From positions 186,001-250,000 of the forward strand of contig JAFEBV010000027.1 in the NCBI GenBank assembly GCA_018242485.1: 64,000 bases of DNA, in the 5' to 3' direction. Under the pieces are notes generated by a model that saw only the letters and a list, made by a program, of their open reading frames with translations, did no database searches and was not told the origin of the DNA. Source of the DNA: Pseudomonadota bacterium. GTDB lineage: Bacteria; Pseudomonadota; Gammaproteobacteria; Xanthomonadales; Xanthomonadaceae. Made by a program: the position numbers and the translations under genes. Positions 7,948-16,106 of the stretch are shown piece after piece (the stretch's first letter is position 1; the number at the start of each line of letters is the position of its first letter).

Positions 7948-8061
7948 CGTGAATTGCGAAGCGGTGCTTCGTCTATGGTCTGGCGAGTACGCGTCCTTGC
8001 GGCTGGGCGCCGGCCCGCACATCCGTGTGCGGGCGTTCGCGGGGGCGAAGCGGTGCTTCGC

Positions 8062-9072
8062 CTAGTTCCCGCTCACCCACTGCCCCAGCGCGGCCAGCCC
8101 GTTGTCGCGGGCGCGCTCGTGCACCATCTTCTGCGCCGCGCCGACGTTGGCCTTGATGTCCTTGGCCCAGATCTTCAGCGCCGCCGACTGCATCGCGCGG
8201 CCGTAGCTGAAGGACAGCGGCCACGGGTGCGGGCCCATGCGGTTCATCGCGTCCAGATGCGCGGTGGCGTCGCGGTCGGACTGCCCGCCGCTGAGGAACA
8301 CGATCCCCGGCAGCGCGGCCGGCACGGTGCTCTTCAGGCAACGCAGGGTGTATTCGGCGACTTCCTCCACGCCCGCCTGCTCCGGGCAATCCTTGCCGGA
8401 GACGACCATGCTGGCTTTCAGGATGGTGCCTTCGAGCATCACGTTGTGCTCGTACAGCGCGCCGAACAGCGAGCGCAGCACCACCTCGGTGACCTCGTAG
8501 CACACGTCGATGTCGTGGCTGCCGTCCATCAGCACCTCAGGCTCCACCATCGGCACGATGCCCGCTTCCTGACACAGCGCGGCGTAGCGCGCCAGCGCGT
8601 GCGAGTTGGCCTCGATGCAGGTGCCCGAGGGCATGTCCTCGCCGATGGTGATGACCGCGCGCCACTTGGCGAAGCGCGCGCCGAGCTGGGCGTATTCCTT
8701 GAGCCGGTCGCGCAAGCCGTCCAAACCTTCCGTGACGACCTCGCCGGGGAAGCCGGCCAGCGCCACCGGGCCCTTGTCCACCTTGATGCCGGGGATGATG
8801 CCGGCCTTGGCCATCACCAGCGCGAACGGCACGCCGTCGGCGGTTTTCTGGCGCAGGGTTTCGTCGTACAGGATCGCGCCGGAAATGTGCTCGCCGAGGT
8901 TCGGCGTGGTCAGCAGCATCTGCCGGTAGGCGCGACGGTTTTCTTCGGTGTTCTCCACGCCAACCGAGTCGAAACGCTTCTTGATGGTGTTGGTGGATTC
9001 GTCGATGGCGATGATGCCCTTGCCCGCGGCCACCATGGCCTGGGCGGTTTCGGCGAGTTGGTCGATGCTCAT
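8062..9072 (-). CDS. fba: Class I fructose-bisphosphate aldolase
   Basis: Encodes 336 residues. It cleaves fructose 1,6-bisphosphate to dihydroxyacetone phosphate and glyceraldehyde 3-phosphate through a Schiff base. The family is the eukaryote-type class I aldolase: GKGIIAIDESTNTIKKRFDSVGV (N-terminus), ARFAKWRAV, and VLEGTILKASMV, which holds the Schiff-base lysine. SGGQSDRDATAHLDAMNR and PWPLSFSYGRAMQ follow. In relatives, the class I form on the same strand as pgk and pyk is usual. GGACCTGCC precedes the ATG at 9072. A frame extending to 9906 is the shadow of the TonB receptor gene. Confidence 0.96.
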   Translation of the reverse strand: MSIDQLAETAQAMVAAGKGIIAIDESTNTIKKRFDSVGVENTEENRRAYRQMLLTTPNLGEHISGAILYDETLRQKTADGVPFALVMAKAGIIPGIKVDKGPVALAGFPGEVVTEGLDGLRDRLKEYAQLGARFAKWRAVITIGEDMPSGTCIEANSHALARYAALCQEAGIVPMVEPEVLMDGSHDIDVCYEVTEVVLRSLFGALYEHNVMLEGTILKASMVVSGKDCPEQAGVEEVAEYTLRCLKSTVPAALPGIVFLSGGQSDRDATAHLDAMNRMGPHPWPLSFSYGRAMQSAALKIWAKDIKANVGAAQKMVHERARDNGLAALGQWVSGN

Positions 9073-9164
9073 GGCAGGTCCGGTCGGTGGCAGGGAAAGC
9101 TGGTGATTATACCGGACACGCCGCACCCGGACGCCGTGAGCCCGGGCTGCCGTCTCGTCGCGGG

Positions 9165-12100
9165 TTACAGTGCCTTGCCGCCGAATTTCCAGGTGATTTG
9201 CAGGTTGTAGCTGCGGCCCACCGTATCGAACCAGGAGATGTCGTAATACGGGTAGGACGTGTAGGTCGGATCGCGCGGGGGCATCTTGTCGAACAGGTTG
9301 TCGATCGACAGCGCCACGCGCAGGTGATCGGTGATGTCGAAGCGCGCGCCGGCGTTGAAACGCCAGGTGCCGGGAATCCACGCGTCGGAATCGTAGTTGG
9401 GGATGCGGCCGAGGTAGTTGCCGAACAGGCTGGCGCCCCAGCGCCCGCGCTCCCAGCTCACCCCGAGGTTGGCCTTGTTGCGCGGGATGTCGTAGCCCGA
9501 ATCCACCGCGAGCTGGTTGACGACCGGATCGCCCGGGTATTGCTGGCTGGTGTGCTTGCGCACCCAGGTGTAGTTGGCGGTGAAACGGAAATCGCCGGCC
9601 GTCTGCGTCTGCAGGCGGTAGTGCGCGGCCAGATCCACGCCGGAGGTGCGTTCGCTGGCGATGTTGATCGGGTTGAAGTGCACGCCCTTGAGCACGTCGT
9701 TGTTGGCGGCATCGCGGATCACCCGCGCCAGCGCGTCCTGGCAGGTCGGCGAGTTCACGTTCACCGGCGCGCCGTCCATGGTCGCGCCGAAGCGGCAATC
9801 GGCCTCGGCGCGCAGCACGCGGTCGATGCTCATGTCCTGCACCTGATTGAGCACGCGGATGTCGAAATAATCCGCCGACAGGTCGAGGTTGGCGTTGGGC
9901 GACCACACGAAGCCGGCGGTGAAGGAGCGGCTGGTCTCAACCCCCAGATCCGGATTGCCGGTGCGGATGTTGGTGACCCGCGCGCGGCGCAGGCTGCTGC
10001 GGCAATCGCTGATCGGATCGCCGGGATAGTCCTCGCGGCAGCGGTAGTAATCGGTGGCGCGGGTGCGGAAGAAATCCTGCCCGGCGAACAGGTAATGCAG
10101 ATCGGGGGCGCGGAAACCGGTGCCGTAGGAACCGCGCACCAGCAAGCTGCTGTCCGGGCGCCATTCCAGCCCGAGGCTGAAGGTGGGCTTGTCGGGACTC
10201 TTGCTGGCGTACTGGTACAGGTCGTAGCGCCCGGCCGCGCTGGCGGTCAGAGTGGAGGTGAGCGGCGCGCGCAGTTCGCCGGCCAGGCTCCAGTGATCGC
10301 GGCTGCCGTGGCCGTCGCCGTAGCGGGCGCCGAAATAATAGGTGGTCAGCGCCAGCGGATCGGGATTGATGCGATACGACTGGCTGCCGTATTCGAGCAC
10401 CCCGGCGAAGCCGACCTTGCCCGCCGGCAGGCTGAACAACGCCGGACTGTTGACGGTGAAGGTGGCGGTGTCGGTGCGCGCCTTGGGGTGGAAGGTCGAA
10501 GTCGCGGCGATCGAAGCGTATTCGGCCGGCGTCAACGGACGGAACAGCCGATCCGGATCGGCATCGTAGATCGCATATCCATCGGCGTCGTAGCCCAGCC
10601 GCGGCCCGAGGAACAGGCTGTTGGCCGCATCGGCACGGATGCGCGCGAAGCTGACGTCGGCGTAGTACTGCGAGTGGTTCCACGCCGCTTCCCAATCCCA
10701 GTTGTCGCCGAAACCGCCGCGAAACCCGGTGGTCATGCCGAAGGTCTTTTCGGTGGTGTGGTTCATGGCATTGCGCAGGCCGCCCATTTCCTCGGGCGAG
10801 AACTGCCGATCCCAGGATTCGACGCGACCGGTGTGGGCGTTGTAGAAGACGTTCGCGTAGTTGCGGTAGGAGGCCGCGTCCTGGAACGCCCAACTGGTGG
10901 TGTCGTTCATCAGCGACACTTTCTGGAAACCCAGTTGCACGTCGGCGAACCAGCTCAGGTTGTCGGAGAACCGGTTCTGCACGGAGGCGTAGGCGGTCGC
11001 ACCGCGGCGCTCGGTCACGATGGTGCCGTAGGCGATGCCGCGGGTGCTGCCGCAGTACGGGCCGTAATCGGGATCCTGCGCCAGCCCCGTGGTGCCCTCG
11101 TTGATGCCGCGCATTGCCGCGCAGTTGTCGGCCGGGCCGATGTTGATGTCGTCGTCGTCGTCGTAGAGCGTGGCGACCGAACGCGGCAACTGGTCGGCGG
11201 CATCGGGCGCATTCAGGGTGGAAGCCTGCCTGCGCCGTTGGGTGGCCCACAACGGCCGCTGATTGAGCAGTTGCAGGCCGACCACGCCGCTGAAGTTGCC
11301 GGTATCGAAACCGCTGGTCACGGTGAGCTGTTCCGACGCCCCGCCGCCGTGGTCGTTGAAACCGTAGCGATAGTCGAGGGTGGTGCCGTCGGTGGATTTT
11401 TTCAGGATGAAGTTGATCACGCCCGACATCGCATCCGAACCGTAGATCGCCGAAGCGCTGCCGGTGAGGATCTCGACGCGGTCGATCATCCCCAGCGGGA
11501 TGCTGCCGACGTCGGTGAAATTGCTGCGGCCCTGAAAGGGCAGCGGGAAGTCGGCGATGCGCCGGCCGTTGATGAGCACGAGGGTGTGATTGGGGCCGAG
11601 GCCGCGCAAATCCACCTGCTGCGCGCCCGGCGTGGTGGCCGCGCCCATCGAGGACTGCTGGCCTTGGGTTTCGCCGCCATTTTGCGAGAGCGAGTGCAGC
11701 AACTCCGGCACGCTGGTGAAACCGGCCGCACGAATATCGGCCGCGGAAACCACGGTGATCGGGGCCGCGCCCTCGGTCTTGGTGCGCGGGATGCGCGAGC
11801 CGGTGACCTGCACCGCGCCCAGTTCGGTGACGTGTTCGGCCTCGCCGGTGGCGGCCGGCTTGGGCGGATTCACCGGCCGGGGTTTCACCGGCGGCGCAGG
11901 CTTGGTGGTCGGCACCGGCACGATCAGCACCGCGCCGGATTCGTCGCGCTGGGCGCGGAAACCGCTGCCCTTGAGCAGCGCGTCGAGCGCCTGCGGGGAG
12001 GCGGCCTGCCCGCTCACGCCGGGGCTGTGCGCGCCCTTGAGCTGATCGGCGCGGTACACGATCTGCGCGCCGGACTGGCGTGCGTAGGCATCCAGTGCGC

Positions 12101-12215
12101 TACCCAGATCGCCGGCCGGGACGTTCACGCTGGAAGCGGTCTGCGCCAGTGCCGAGAGCGCGGCGCAGCAGGCCAGCGCGAGCAACAGCACGCGCAGCGG
12201 GCGTGGATGGATCAT
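9165..12215 (-). CDS. TonB-dependent receptor with N-terminal STN signalling domain
   Basis: Encodes 1016 residues of an outer-membrane active importer. After the signal peptide (LLLALACCAALSALAQ) comes an STN domain (about residues 28-80, LDAYARQSGAQIVYRADQL), the part that signals to a FecR-type anti-sigma factor. A Pro-rich linker (PAPPVKPRPVNPPKP) follows, then the plug with VQVTGSRI, LLHSLSQNGG, LVLINGRRIADFP and AIYGSDAMSGVINFILKK. The 22-strand barrel ends NLQITWKFGGKAL. A run of five Asp occurs near residues 350-354, and LYDDDDDINIGPADN suggests a metal-binding loop. FecR and FecI genes lie just upstream on the same strand. The ligand is unknown. GGGGAGG precedes the ATG. Confidence 0.95.
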   Translation of the reverse strand: MIHPRPLRVLLLALACCAALSALAQTASSVNVPAGDLGSALDAYARQSGAQIVYRADQLKGAHSPGVSGQAASPQALDALLKGSGFRAQRDESGAVLIVPVPTTKPAPPVKPRPVNPPKPAATGEAEHVTELGAVQVTGSRIPRTKTEGAAPITVVSAADIRAAGFTSVPELLHSLSQNGGETQGQQSSMGAATTPGAQQVDLRGLGPNHTLVLINGRRIADFPLPFQGRSNFTDVGSIPLGMIDRVEILTGSASAIYGSDAMSGVINFILKKSTDGTTLDYRYGFNDHGGGASEQLTVTSGFDTGNFSGVVGLQLLNQRPLWATQRRRQASTLNAPDAADQLPRSVATLYDDDDDINIGPADNCAAMRGINEGTTGLAQDPDYGPYCGSTRGIAYGTIVTERRGATAYASVQNRFSDNLSWFADVQLGFQKVSLMNDTTSWAFQDAASYRNYANVFYNAHTGRVESWDRQFSPEEMGGLRNAMNHTTEKTFGMTTGFRGGFGDNWDWEAAWNHSQYYADVSFARIRADAANSLFLGPRLGYDADGYAIYDADPDRLFRPLTPAEYASIAATSTFHPKARTDTATFTVNSPALFSLPAGKVGFAGVLEYGSQSYRINPDPLALTTYYFGARYGDGHGSRDHWSLAGELRAPLTSTLTASAAGRYDLYQYASKSPDKPTFSLGLEWRPDSSLLVRGSYGTGFRAPDLHYLFAGQDFFRTRATDYYRCREDYPGDPISDCRSSLRRARVTNIRTGNPDLGVETSRSFTAGFVWSPNANLDLSADYFDIRVLNQVQDMSIDRVLRAEADCRFGATMDGAPVNVNSPTCQDALARVIRDAANNDVLKGVHFNPINIASERTSGVDLAAHYRLQTQTAGDFRFTANYTWVRKHTSQQYPGDPVVNQLAVDSGYDIPRNKANLGVSWERGRWGASLFGNYLGRIPNYDSDAWIPGTWRFNAGARFDITDHLRVALSIDNLFDKMPPRDPTYTSYPYYDISWFDTVGRSYNLQITWKFGGKAL

Positions 12216-12304
12216 GGCGTCGCCTCCCCCGGTGGCGCACGACGTGGCGCCTTCAGGGGTAGCAGACGAGGGATCGTTAAGAATCCCTACCCAGCCGGAA
12301 TCCC
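12216..12304 (-). promoter_or_regulatory. Leader of the TonB receptor gene with inverted repeat
   Basis: The 89-base gap between fecR and the receptor holds an inverted repeat at 12270-12287 (GGGAT-n8-ATCCC). A short direct repeat (AATCCCT at 12282 and 12295) surrounds the fecR stop. In FecIR systems the receptor is often transcribed from its own sigma-dependent promoter, so this is the place to look for it; the motif itself is not known to me. Confidence 0.35.
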
Positions 12305-13384
12305 TCAGCGGGCATGCAGGACGATGCGCCCGGGCGCGTATTCGACGCGGATCGGGAAGCCGGCCTGAAGCAGGCGGGCGAAGCCGTCCTCGTTGTCCCA
12401 GCGGAAGTTGCCGCTGACATGCAACTCGCCCGCGGCCGGATCGGCCAGCACCAGCTTGCGCGCGTTGTAGCGGTTGAACGCGGCCACCGCCTGCGCCAGC
12501 GGGATGTCGTGGAAGGCCAGCATGCCCTCGCGCCAGTCCAGCATCTGCTCGACTTGCGCCAGCGGCAGGCTGCGCACCAGCACGCCATCGGCGCGCACCT
12601 GCGCCACGCTGCCCGCGGGCAGCAGGGCGGAAGGTTGCGCGTCGCCGCGCGTGGACGGCGATTCCAGCCGCACCGTGCCCTCGGTCACCGCCACCTGCAG
12701 GTCGGCGGCGTCGCGGCGCACCGAAAAGCGCGTGCCCACCGCCACCACCCGATAGCCATCGACGGTGACCACGAACGGGCGCCGGTGGTCCTTGACGACC
12801 GCGAAGATGGCCTCGCCCCGGCTCAGGGTGATGTCGCGCTCGCCGGCGCGCAGGCGCACCTCGATGCGGCTGTCGCTGTCGAGCGTGGCCTGCGAGCCAT
12901 CGGCGAGGGCGACCGTGCGCACCTGCCCGAGCGCGGTGTCGTAACGCACGGCCGCAACCGGGGCGACCGGGCGATGCCCGATCCAGAGCGCCAGCAGCGC
13001 ACTGGCGGCCAGCGCCGCGGTCGCCGCTGCCAGTCCGGCCAGCCGCCGTCGCGGCAGCAGCCGAGGGCGTACCCGCGCGGGCAGCGTCTGCAGCATGCGT
13101 TCGTGGCGGTCCAGCGGCGGCTCGCGCCAATGCCCGCGCGGCGGCGGGCCAGCGCCCTGCCAGCCGGCGCCCAGTGCGCGCAGGCGATCGCTCTGTTCCC
13201 ACGCCGCGTGCAGGCGCAGGAAGGCGACCCGATGTGCGAAATCAGCTCCCAGCCATTGTTCCAGCGCGGCCTCGTCGGCCTCGCCCCAGCCCACGCCGTC
13301 GCGCCGCGCCAGCCAATCGGCGGCGGCGCGCTCGATCGTCCGGGCAGACCCCGGCTCGAACTCACTGTGCGCGTTGCCGACCAT
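12305..13384 (-). CDS. FecR-type anti-sigma/sigma-regulator protein
   Basis: Encodes 359 residues. A cytoplasmic N-terminal FecR_N-like part (IERAAADWLARRDG, EQWLGADFAHRVAFLRLHAAWEQ) precedes one membrane helix at about residues 110-132 (LAGLAAATAALAASALLALWIG). The periplasmic FecR domain (about 140-240) includes RTVALADGSQATLDSDSRIEV, and GEAIFAVVKDHRRPFVV is the family's core strand pair. The C-terminal part (DWREGMLAFHDIPLAQAVAAFNRYN) is the STN-contacting region. It relays ligand binding by the receptor to the FecI-like factor. The ATG at 13384 has GAGGAGG upstream and lies inside the end of the sigma gene (23-base overlap), so the two are coupled. Confidence 0.92.
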   Translation of the reverse strand: MVGNAHSEFEPGSARTIERAAADWLARRDGVGWGEADEAALEQWLGADFAHRVAFLRLHAAWEQSDRLRALGAGWQGAGPPPRGHWREPPLDRHERMLQTLPARVRPRLLPRRRLAGLAAATAALAASALLALWIGHRPVAPVAAVRYDTALGQVRTVALADGSQATLDSDSRIEVRLRAGERDITLSRGEAIFAVVKDHRRPFVVTVDGYRVVAVGTRFSVRRDAADLQVAVTEGTVRLESPSTRGDAQPSALLPAGSVAQVRADGVLVRSLPLAQVEQMLDWREGMLAFHDIPLAQAVAAFNRYNARKLVLADPAAGELHVSGNFRWDNEDGFARLLQAGFPIRVEYAPGRIVLHAR

Positions 13385-13940
13385 CGTCGCGATCCTCCTC
13401 ATCCTCGTCGTGCGAACCGGCGTCTCGATCTGCTCCGCCATACAACCCATCGGCAAGCAGGCGCATGCCGCGGGCGAGGTGCTTTTCCACGGTCTTCTCG
13501 CTGATGCCCATGCGCACGGCGACTTCCTTCTGCGACAGGTTTTCCACCCGCCGCAGCCACACCACCTCGCGGCAGCGGTCGGGCAGCCGGTCGAAGGCAT
13601 CGGACAAGTGCAACAGCGCCTGCCGGCCGCCGCACCAGCGTTCCGGAGAAACCTCATCCACGAGGACGTGCGAATAGTCGAAATCACCCATCGGCTCGAT
13701 CGACACCACCTGCCCGCGGCGCAGGCGATCGGTCAGCAGGTGGCGGGCGCTGGCGAACAGGAACGCCTTGGGTTGCGTCGGCAATGCCTTGCCCGCCGCC
13801 TCGTAGATGCGCGCATAGACTTCCTGCCGCAGGTCGTGGACGTCCTCGCGCTGCGGCCAGTGCCGGTGCAGGAAGCGCGTCAGCGCCTCCTCGTGGATCA
13901 GGATTTCCTTGACGAACCAGTGGTCGAGCTCGCTGAGCAT
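13362..13940 (-). CDS. ECF RNA polymerase sigma factor, FecI-like
   Basis: Encodes 192 residues. Sigma region 2 is at about residues 20-80 (EDVHDLRQEVYARIYEAAG, KAFLFASARHLLTDRLRR), and region 4 at about 110-165 (HLSDAFDRLPDRCREVVWLRRVENLSQKEVAVRMGIS, then KTVEKHLARGM). The VEKHLARGMR ending is typical of the FecI group that works with FecR and an STN-type receptor. An acidic tail (HDEDEEDRDD) follows and overlaps the fecR start. AAGGTAGG precedes the ATG at 13940. It is divergent, 90 bases apart, from the fusion enzyme gene, so the two promoters share that gap. Confidence 0.92.
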   Translation of the reverse strand: MLSELDHWFVKEILIHEEALTRFLHRHWPQREDVHDLRQEVYARIYEAAGKALPTQPKAFLFASARHLLTDRLRRGQVVSIEPMGDFDYSHVLVDEVSPERWCGGRQALLHLSDAFDRLPDRCREVVWLRRVENLSQKEVAVRMGISEKTVEKHLARGMRLLADGLYGGADRDAGSHDEDEEDRDDGRQRAQ

Positions 13941-14030
13941 CGGCCTACCTTAGCCCAAGTCTCACAGCCGACGGGGGAAATCCGCCCGCCATTCGTCTGC
14001 CTCGATACCCGCCGATTGCTGGACTACGCC

Positions 14031-15977
14031 ATGACGAAACGCCGCGCCCGCTGGATTCTGCCCCTCGCCGCCCTGCTGGCGACCTGCCCCGTGCTTGCGT
14101 GGGCACAGGCGCACTTCGATGCCTATGTGCTGGGTACGCCGGCCACGCGCACCCCCGATCCGGTGCGGCCCGGACTGCTGCTGATGGGCGGCGGCGACCG
14201 CAACTTCGACGCCCTGCGCTGGTTCATGGCCAAGGCCGGGCATGGCCACATCGTGGTGCTGCGCGCCTCGCTGGGCGGGGAGATCGGCGAGGAGTTCTTC
14301 CGCAAGGTCGGCGGCATCCAGTCGGTGCAGACCTTCGTGTTCAAGGATCGCGATGCCGCCAGCGATCCGGCGATCCTCGCCGCCTTGCGCCATGCCGACG
14401 GCATCTTCATCGCCGGCGGCGACCAGTCGCGCTATGTGCGCTACTGGCGCGGCACCGCGGTCGCGGCGGCGCTGGATGCGCATGTGCGCGCCGGCAAGCC
14501 GCTGGGCGGCACCAGCGCCGGGCTGGCGATGCTGGGCGAATACCTGTACGGGTCGATGGATGGCGGCAGCCAGACCAGTCCGGCCGCGCTGGCCGATCCG
14601 CTGGGCGACGGCAACACCATCGAAACCGGATTCCTCGATCTGCCCTTGCTCAAGGGCGTGATCACCGACACCCACTTCAGCGAGCGTGGCCGGCTGGGGC
14701 GGTTGATCGCTTTCGTGGCCAAGGGCGAGGCGCTGGCCGGGCACCCGCTGCTGGGGCTGGGCGTGGACGAGTCCGCAGCGGTGGCGGTGGAAGGCGACGG
14801 CACCGGGCATGTCTACGCCACCGAGCCGTGGGCCGGGGCGACGGTGGTGCACGGCGGCTTCACGCAGAAGCAGACCGAGGATGCGCCGATGCAACTGGCG
14901 CGCGTGGAAACGGTCGGCGTGGGCAAGGATTCGACCCTGCACCTGCCTTCCGGCAGCGTCGATCAACCGTCCTTCACCCGCCACTACGCCGTGCGCGATG
15001 GCGTGCTGGCACTGCTGGATACGCCGCTGCTGATGATCCACGGCGGCGCCGGGGTCGAGCCGGGCGAACTCAGCGCGGCGGAGGAAGCCGATGCGCGCAA
15101 GGCGCTGGAGACCGCGCTGCGCGCCGGCTACGCGAAGCTGCAGGCGGGCGGCAGTTCGGTCGATGCCGTGTCGGCGGCGATCGTGGTGATGGAGGACGCC
15201 CCGCAGTTCAACGCCGGGCGTGGCGCGGTGTTCACCCACGACGGCCGCAACGAGCTGGACACCTCGATCATGGACGGCGCCAGCGGCAAGGCCGGGGCGG
15301 CGGCCGGCCTGCATCGGGTGAAGAATCCGATCCTGCTGGCGCGGGCGATCATGGAGCATTCCCGGCACGTGATGATGATCGGCGACGGCGCGGAGATCTT
15401 CGCCAGGGAACAGGGCGTCCAGCTCGTCGATCCATCCTATTTCCGCACCGAAAAGCGCTGGCAGCAGTTGCAGAAGGCCTTGCAGGAAGAAGCCCGCGCG
15501 CAGGCTTCCAACACCCCGCTGGTGCTGCCGGGGCGCGCCTATTTCGGCACCGTCGGCGCGCTGGCGCTGGACGCCCAAGGTCACCTCGCCGCCGGCACCT
15601 CCACCGGCGGCATGACCAACAAGCGTTACGGCCGCGTCGGCGACTCGCCGATCATCGGCGCCGGCACCTGGGCGGATCCGCGCTGCGCGTTTTCCGGCAC
15701 CGGCTGGGGCGAGTTCTACATTCGCGCCGCCGCCGCGCACGAGGTCTGCGCGCGCGTGCGGCTGGCCGGCGAACCGCTGGCGCGGGCGGCCGAGGACGTG
15801 ATCGACCACGACATCCCCAAGGCCGGCGGCGACGGCGGCGCGATCGCGCTGGGTGCCGATGGCAACGTGGCGTTCCCGTTCAACACCGGCGGCATGTACC
15901 GCGGCTGGATCGGCACCGACGGCGTGCCGCACGTGGCGATCTACAAGACCGATGCGCTGCCGTTGCCGGGCAGATAG
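14031..15977 (+). CDS. Secreted fusion: cyanophycinase-like S51 peptidase + isoaspartyl peptidase/asparaginase
   Basis: Encodes 648 residues. A signal peptide (WILPLAALLATCPVLAWAQA) exports it. Domain 1 (about 28-340) is peptidase S51, cyanophycinase type: GLLLMGGGDRNFDALRWF, GGDQSRYVRYWRG, the nucleophile in GGTSAGLAM (Ser162), and DTHFSERGRLGRL (Asp213, His215, Arg219/221/224), which resembles the Arg-rich pocket of CphB. Domain 2 (about 345-648) is an Ntn-hydrolase of plant-type asparaginase: LLMIHGGAGVEPGE, FNAGRGAVF, and the self-cleavage site GTVGALALD (Thr507), then GTSTGGMTNKRYGRVGDSPIIGAG. Cyanophycinase releases beta-Asp-Arg dipeptides, and isoaspartyl peptidase splits such dipeptides, so one chain could carry out both steps. 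Cyanophycin as the substrate is inferred from motifs. Confidence 0.88.
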   Translation: MTKRRARWILPLAALLATCPVLAWAQAHFDAYVLGTPATRTPDPVRPGLLLMGGGDRNFDALRWFMAKAGHGHIVVLRASLGGEIGEEFFRKVGGIQSVQTFVFKDRDAASDPAILAALRHADGIFIAGGDQSRYVRYWRGTAVAAALDAHVRAGKPLGGTSAGLAMLGEYLYGSMDGGSQTSPAALADPLGDGNTIETGFLDLPLLKGVITDTHFSERGRLGRLIAFVAKGEALAGHPLLGLGVDESAAVAVEGDGTGHVYATEPWAGATVVHGGFTQKQTEDAPMQLARVETVGVGKDSTLHLPSGSVDQPSFTRHYAVRDGVLALLDTPLLMIHGGAGVEPGELSAAEEADARKALETALRAGYAKLQAGGSSVDAVSAAIVVMEDAPQFNAGRGAVFTHDGRNELDTSIMDGASGKAGAAAGLHRVKNPILLARAIMEHSRHVMMIGDGAEIFAREQGVQLVDPSYFRTEKRWQQLQKALQEEARAQASNTPLVLPGRAYFGTVGALALDAQGHLAAGTSTGGMTNKRYGRVGDSPIIGAGTWADPRCAFSGTGWGEFYIRAAAAHEVCARVRLAGEPLARAAEDVIDHDIPKAGGDGGAIALGADGNVAFPFNTGGMYRGWIGTDGVPHVAIYKTDALPLPGR

Positions 15978-15994
15978 GCGATCCGCGCCAACGG

Positions 15995-16106
15995 GGCGTT
16001 ACAACTCCCCCAGCCCGTCGGCGCTGCCGTCGGCTCCTTGCCCGGTTCGGCGTCGTTGAGCGCGGAGGCGCTACAACGCCCCCAGCCCGTCGGCGCTGCC
16101 GTCGGC
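15995..16106. repeat. Direct duplication of the pyk 3' end
   Basis: Copy B (16067-16106) holds the last 12 codons and stop codon of pyk; copy A (15995-16034) repeats it with 38 of 40 bases identical, 72 bases away, in the non-coding gap. Copy A differs at two positions (T for C, and T for G). Copy A keeps the stop-side sequence (GTTGTAA on the minus strand) and no T-tract follows. Confidence 0.85.

Larger units (their letters stand above)
7617..8044. other. Gap of 428 bases between MarR gene and fba
   Basis: No supported gene lies here. The gap holds, from left to right, the MarR promoter region (a TATAG-like stretch at 7625), a long imperfect inverted repeat at 7729-7813, the fba terminator at 7927-7947, an echo of the fba 3' end at 7956-7976, and a GC-rich hairpin-prone stretch (GCCCGCAC-ATCCGT-GTGCGGGC near 8011-8032). 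A 118-codon minus-strand frame at 7580-7936 has no recognisable features. Confidence 0.5.

Noticed and set aside
9073..9906. N-terminal extension of the aldolase frame to 614 codons
   Set aside because: The extra part is an out-of-frame shadow of the receptor gene; the conserved aldolase N-terminus begins at 9072.
9087..12368. Open frame of 1093 codons on the plus strand
   Set aside because: It is antisense to the TonB receptor gene and shows no domain features.
13095..14030. N-terminal extension of the fusion enzyme to 960 codons
   Set aside because: It overlaps the fecI and fecR genes and would bury the signal peptide, which starts at 14031.
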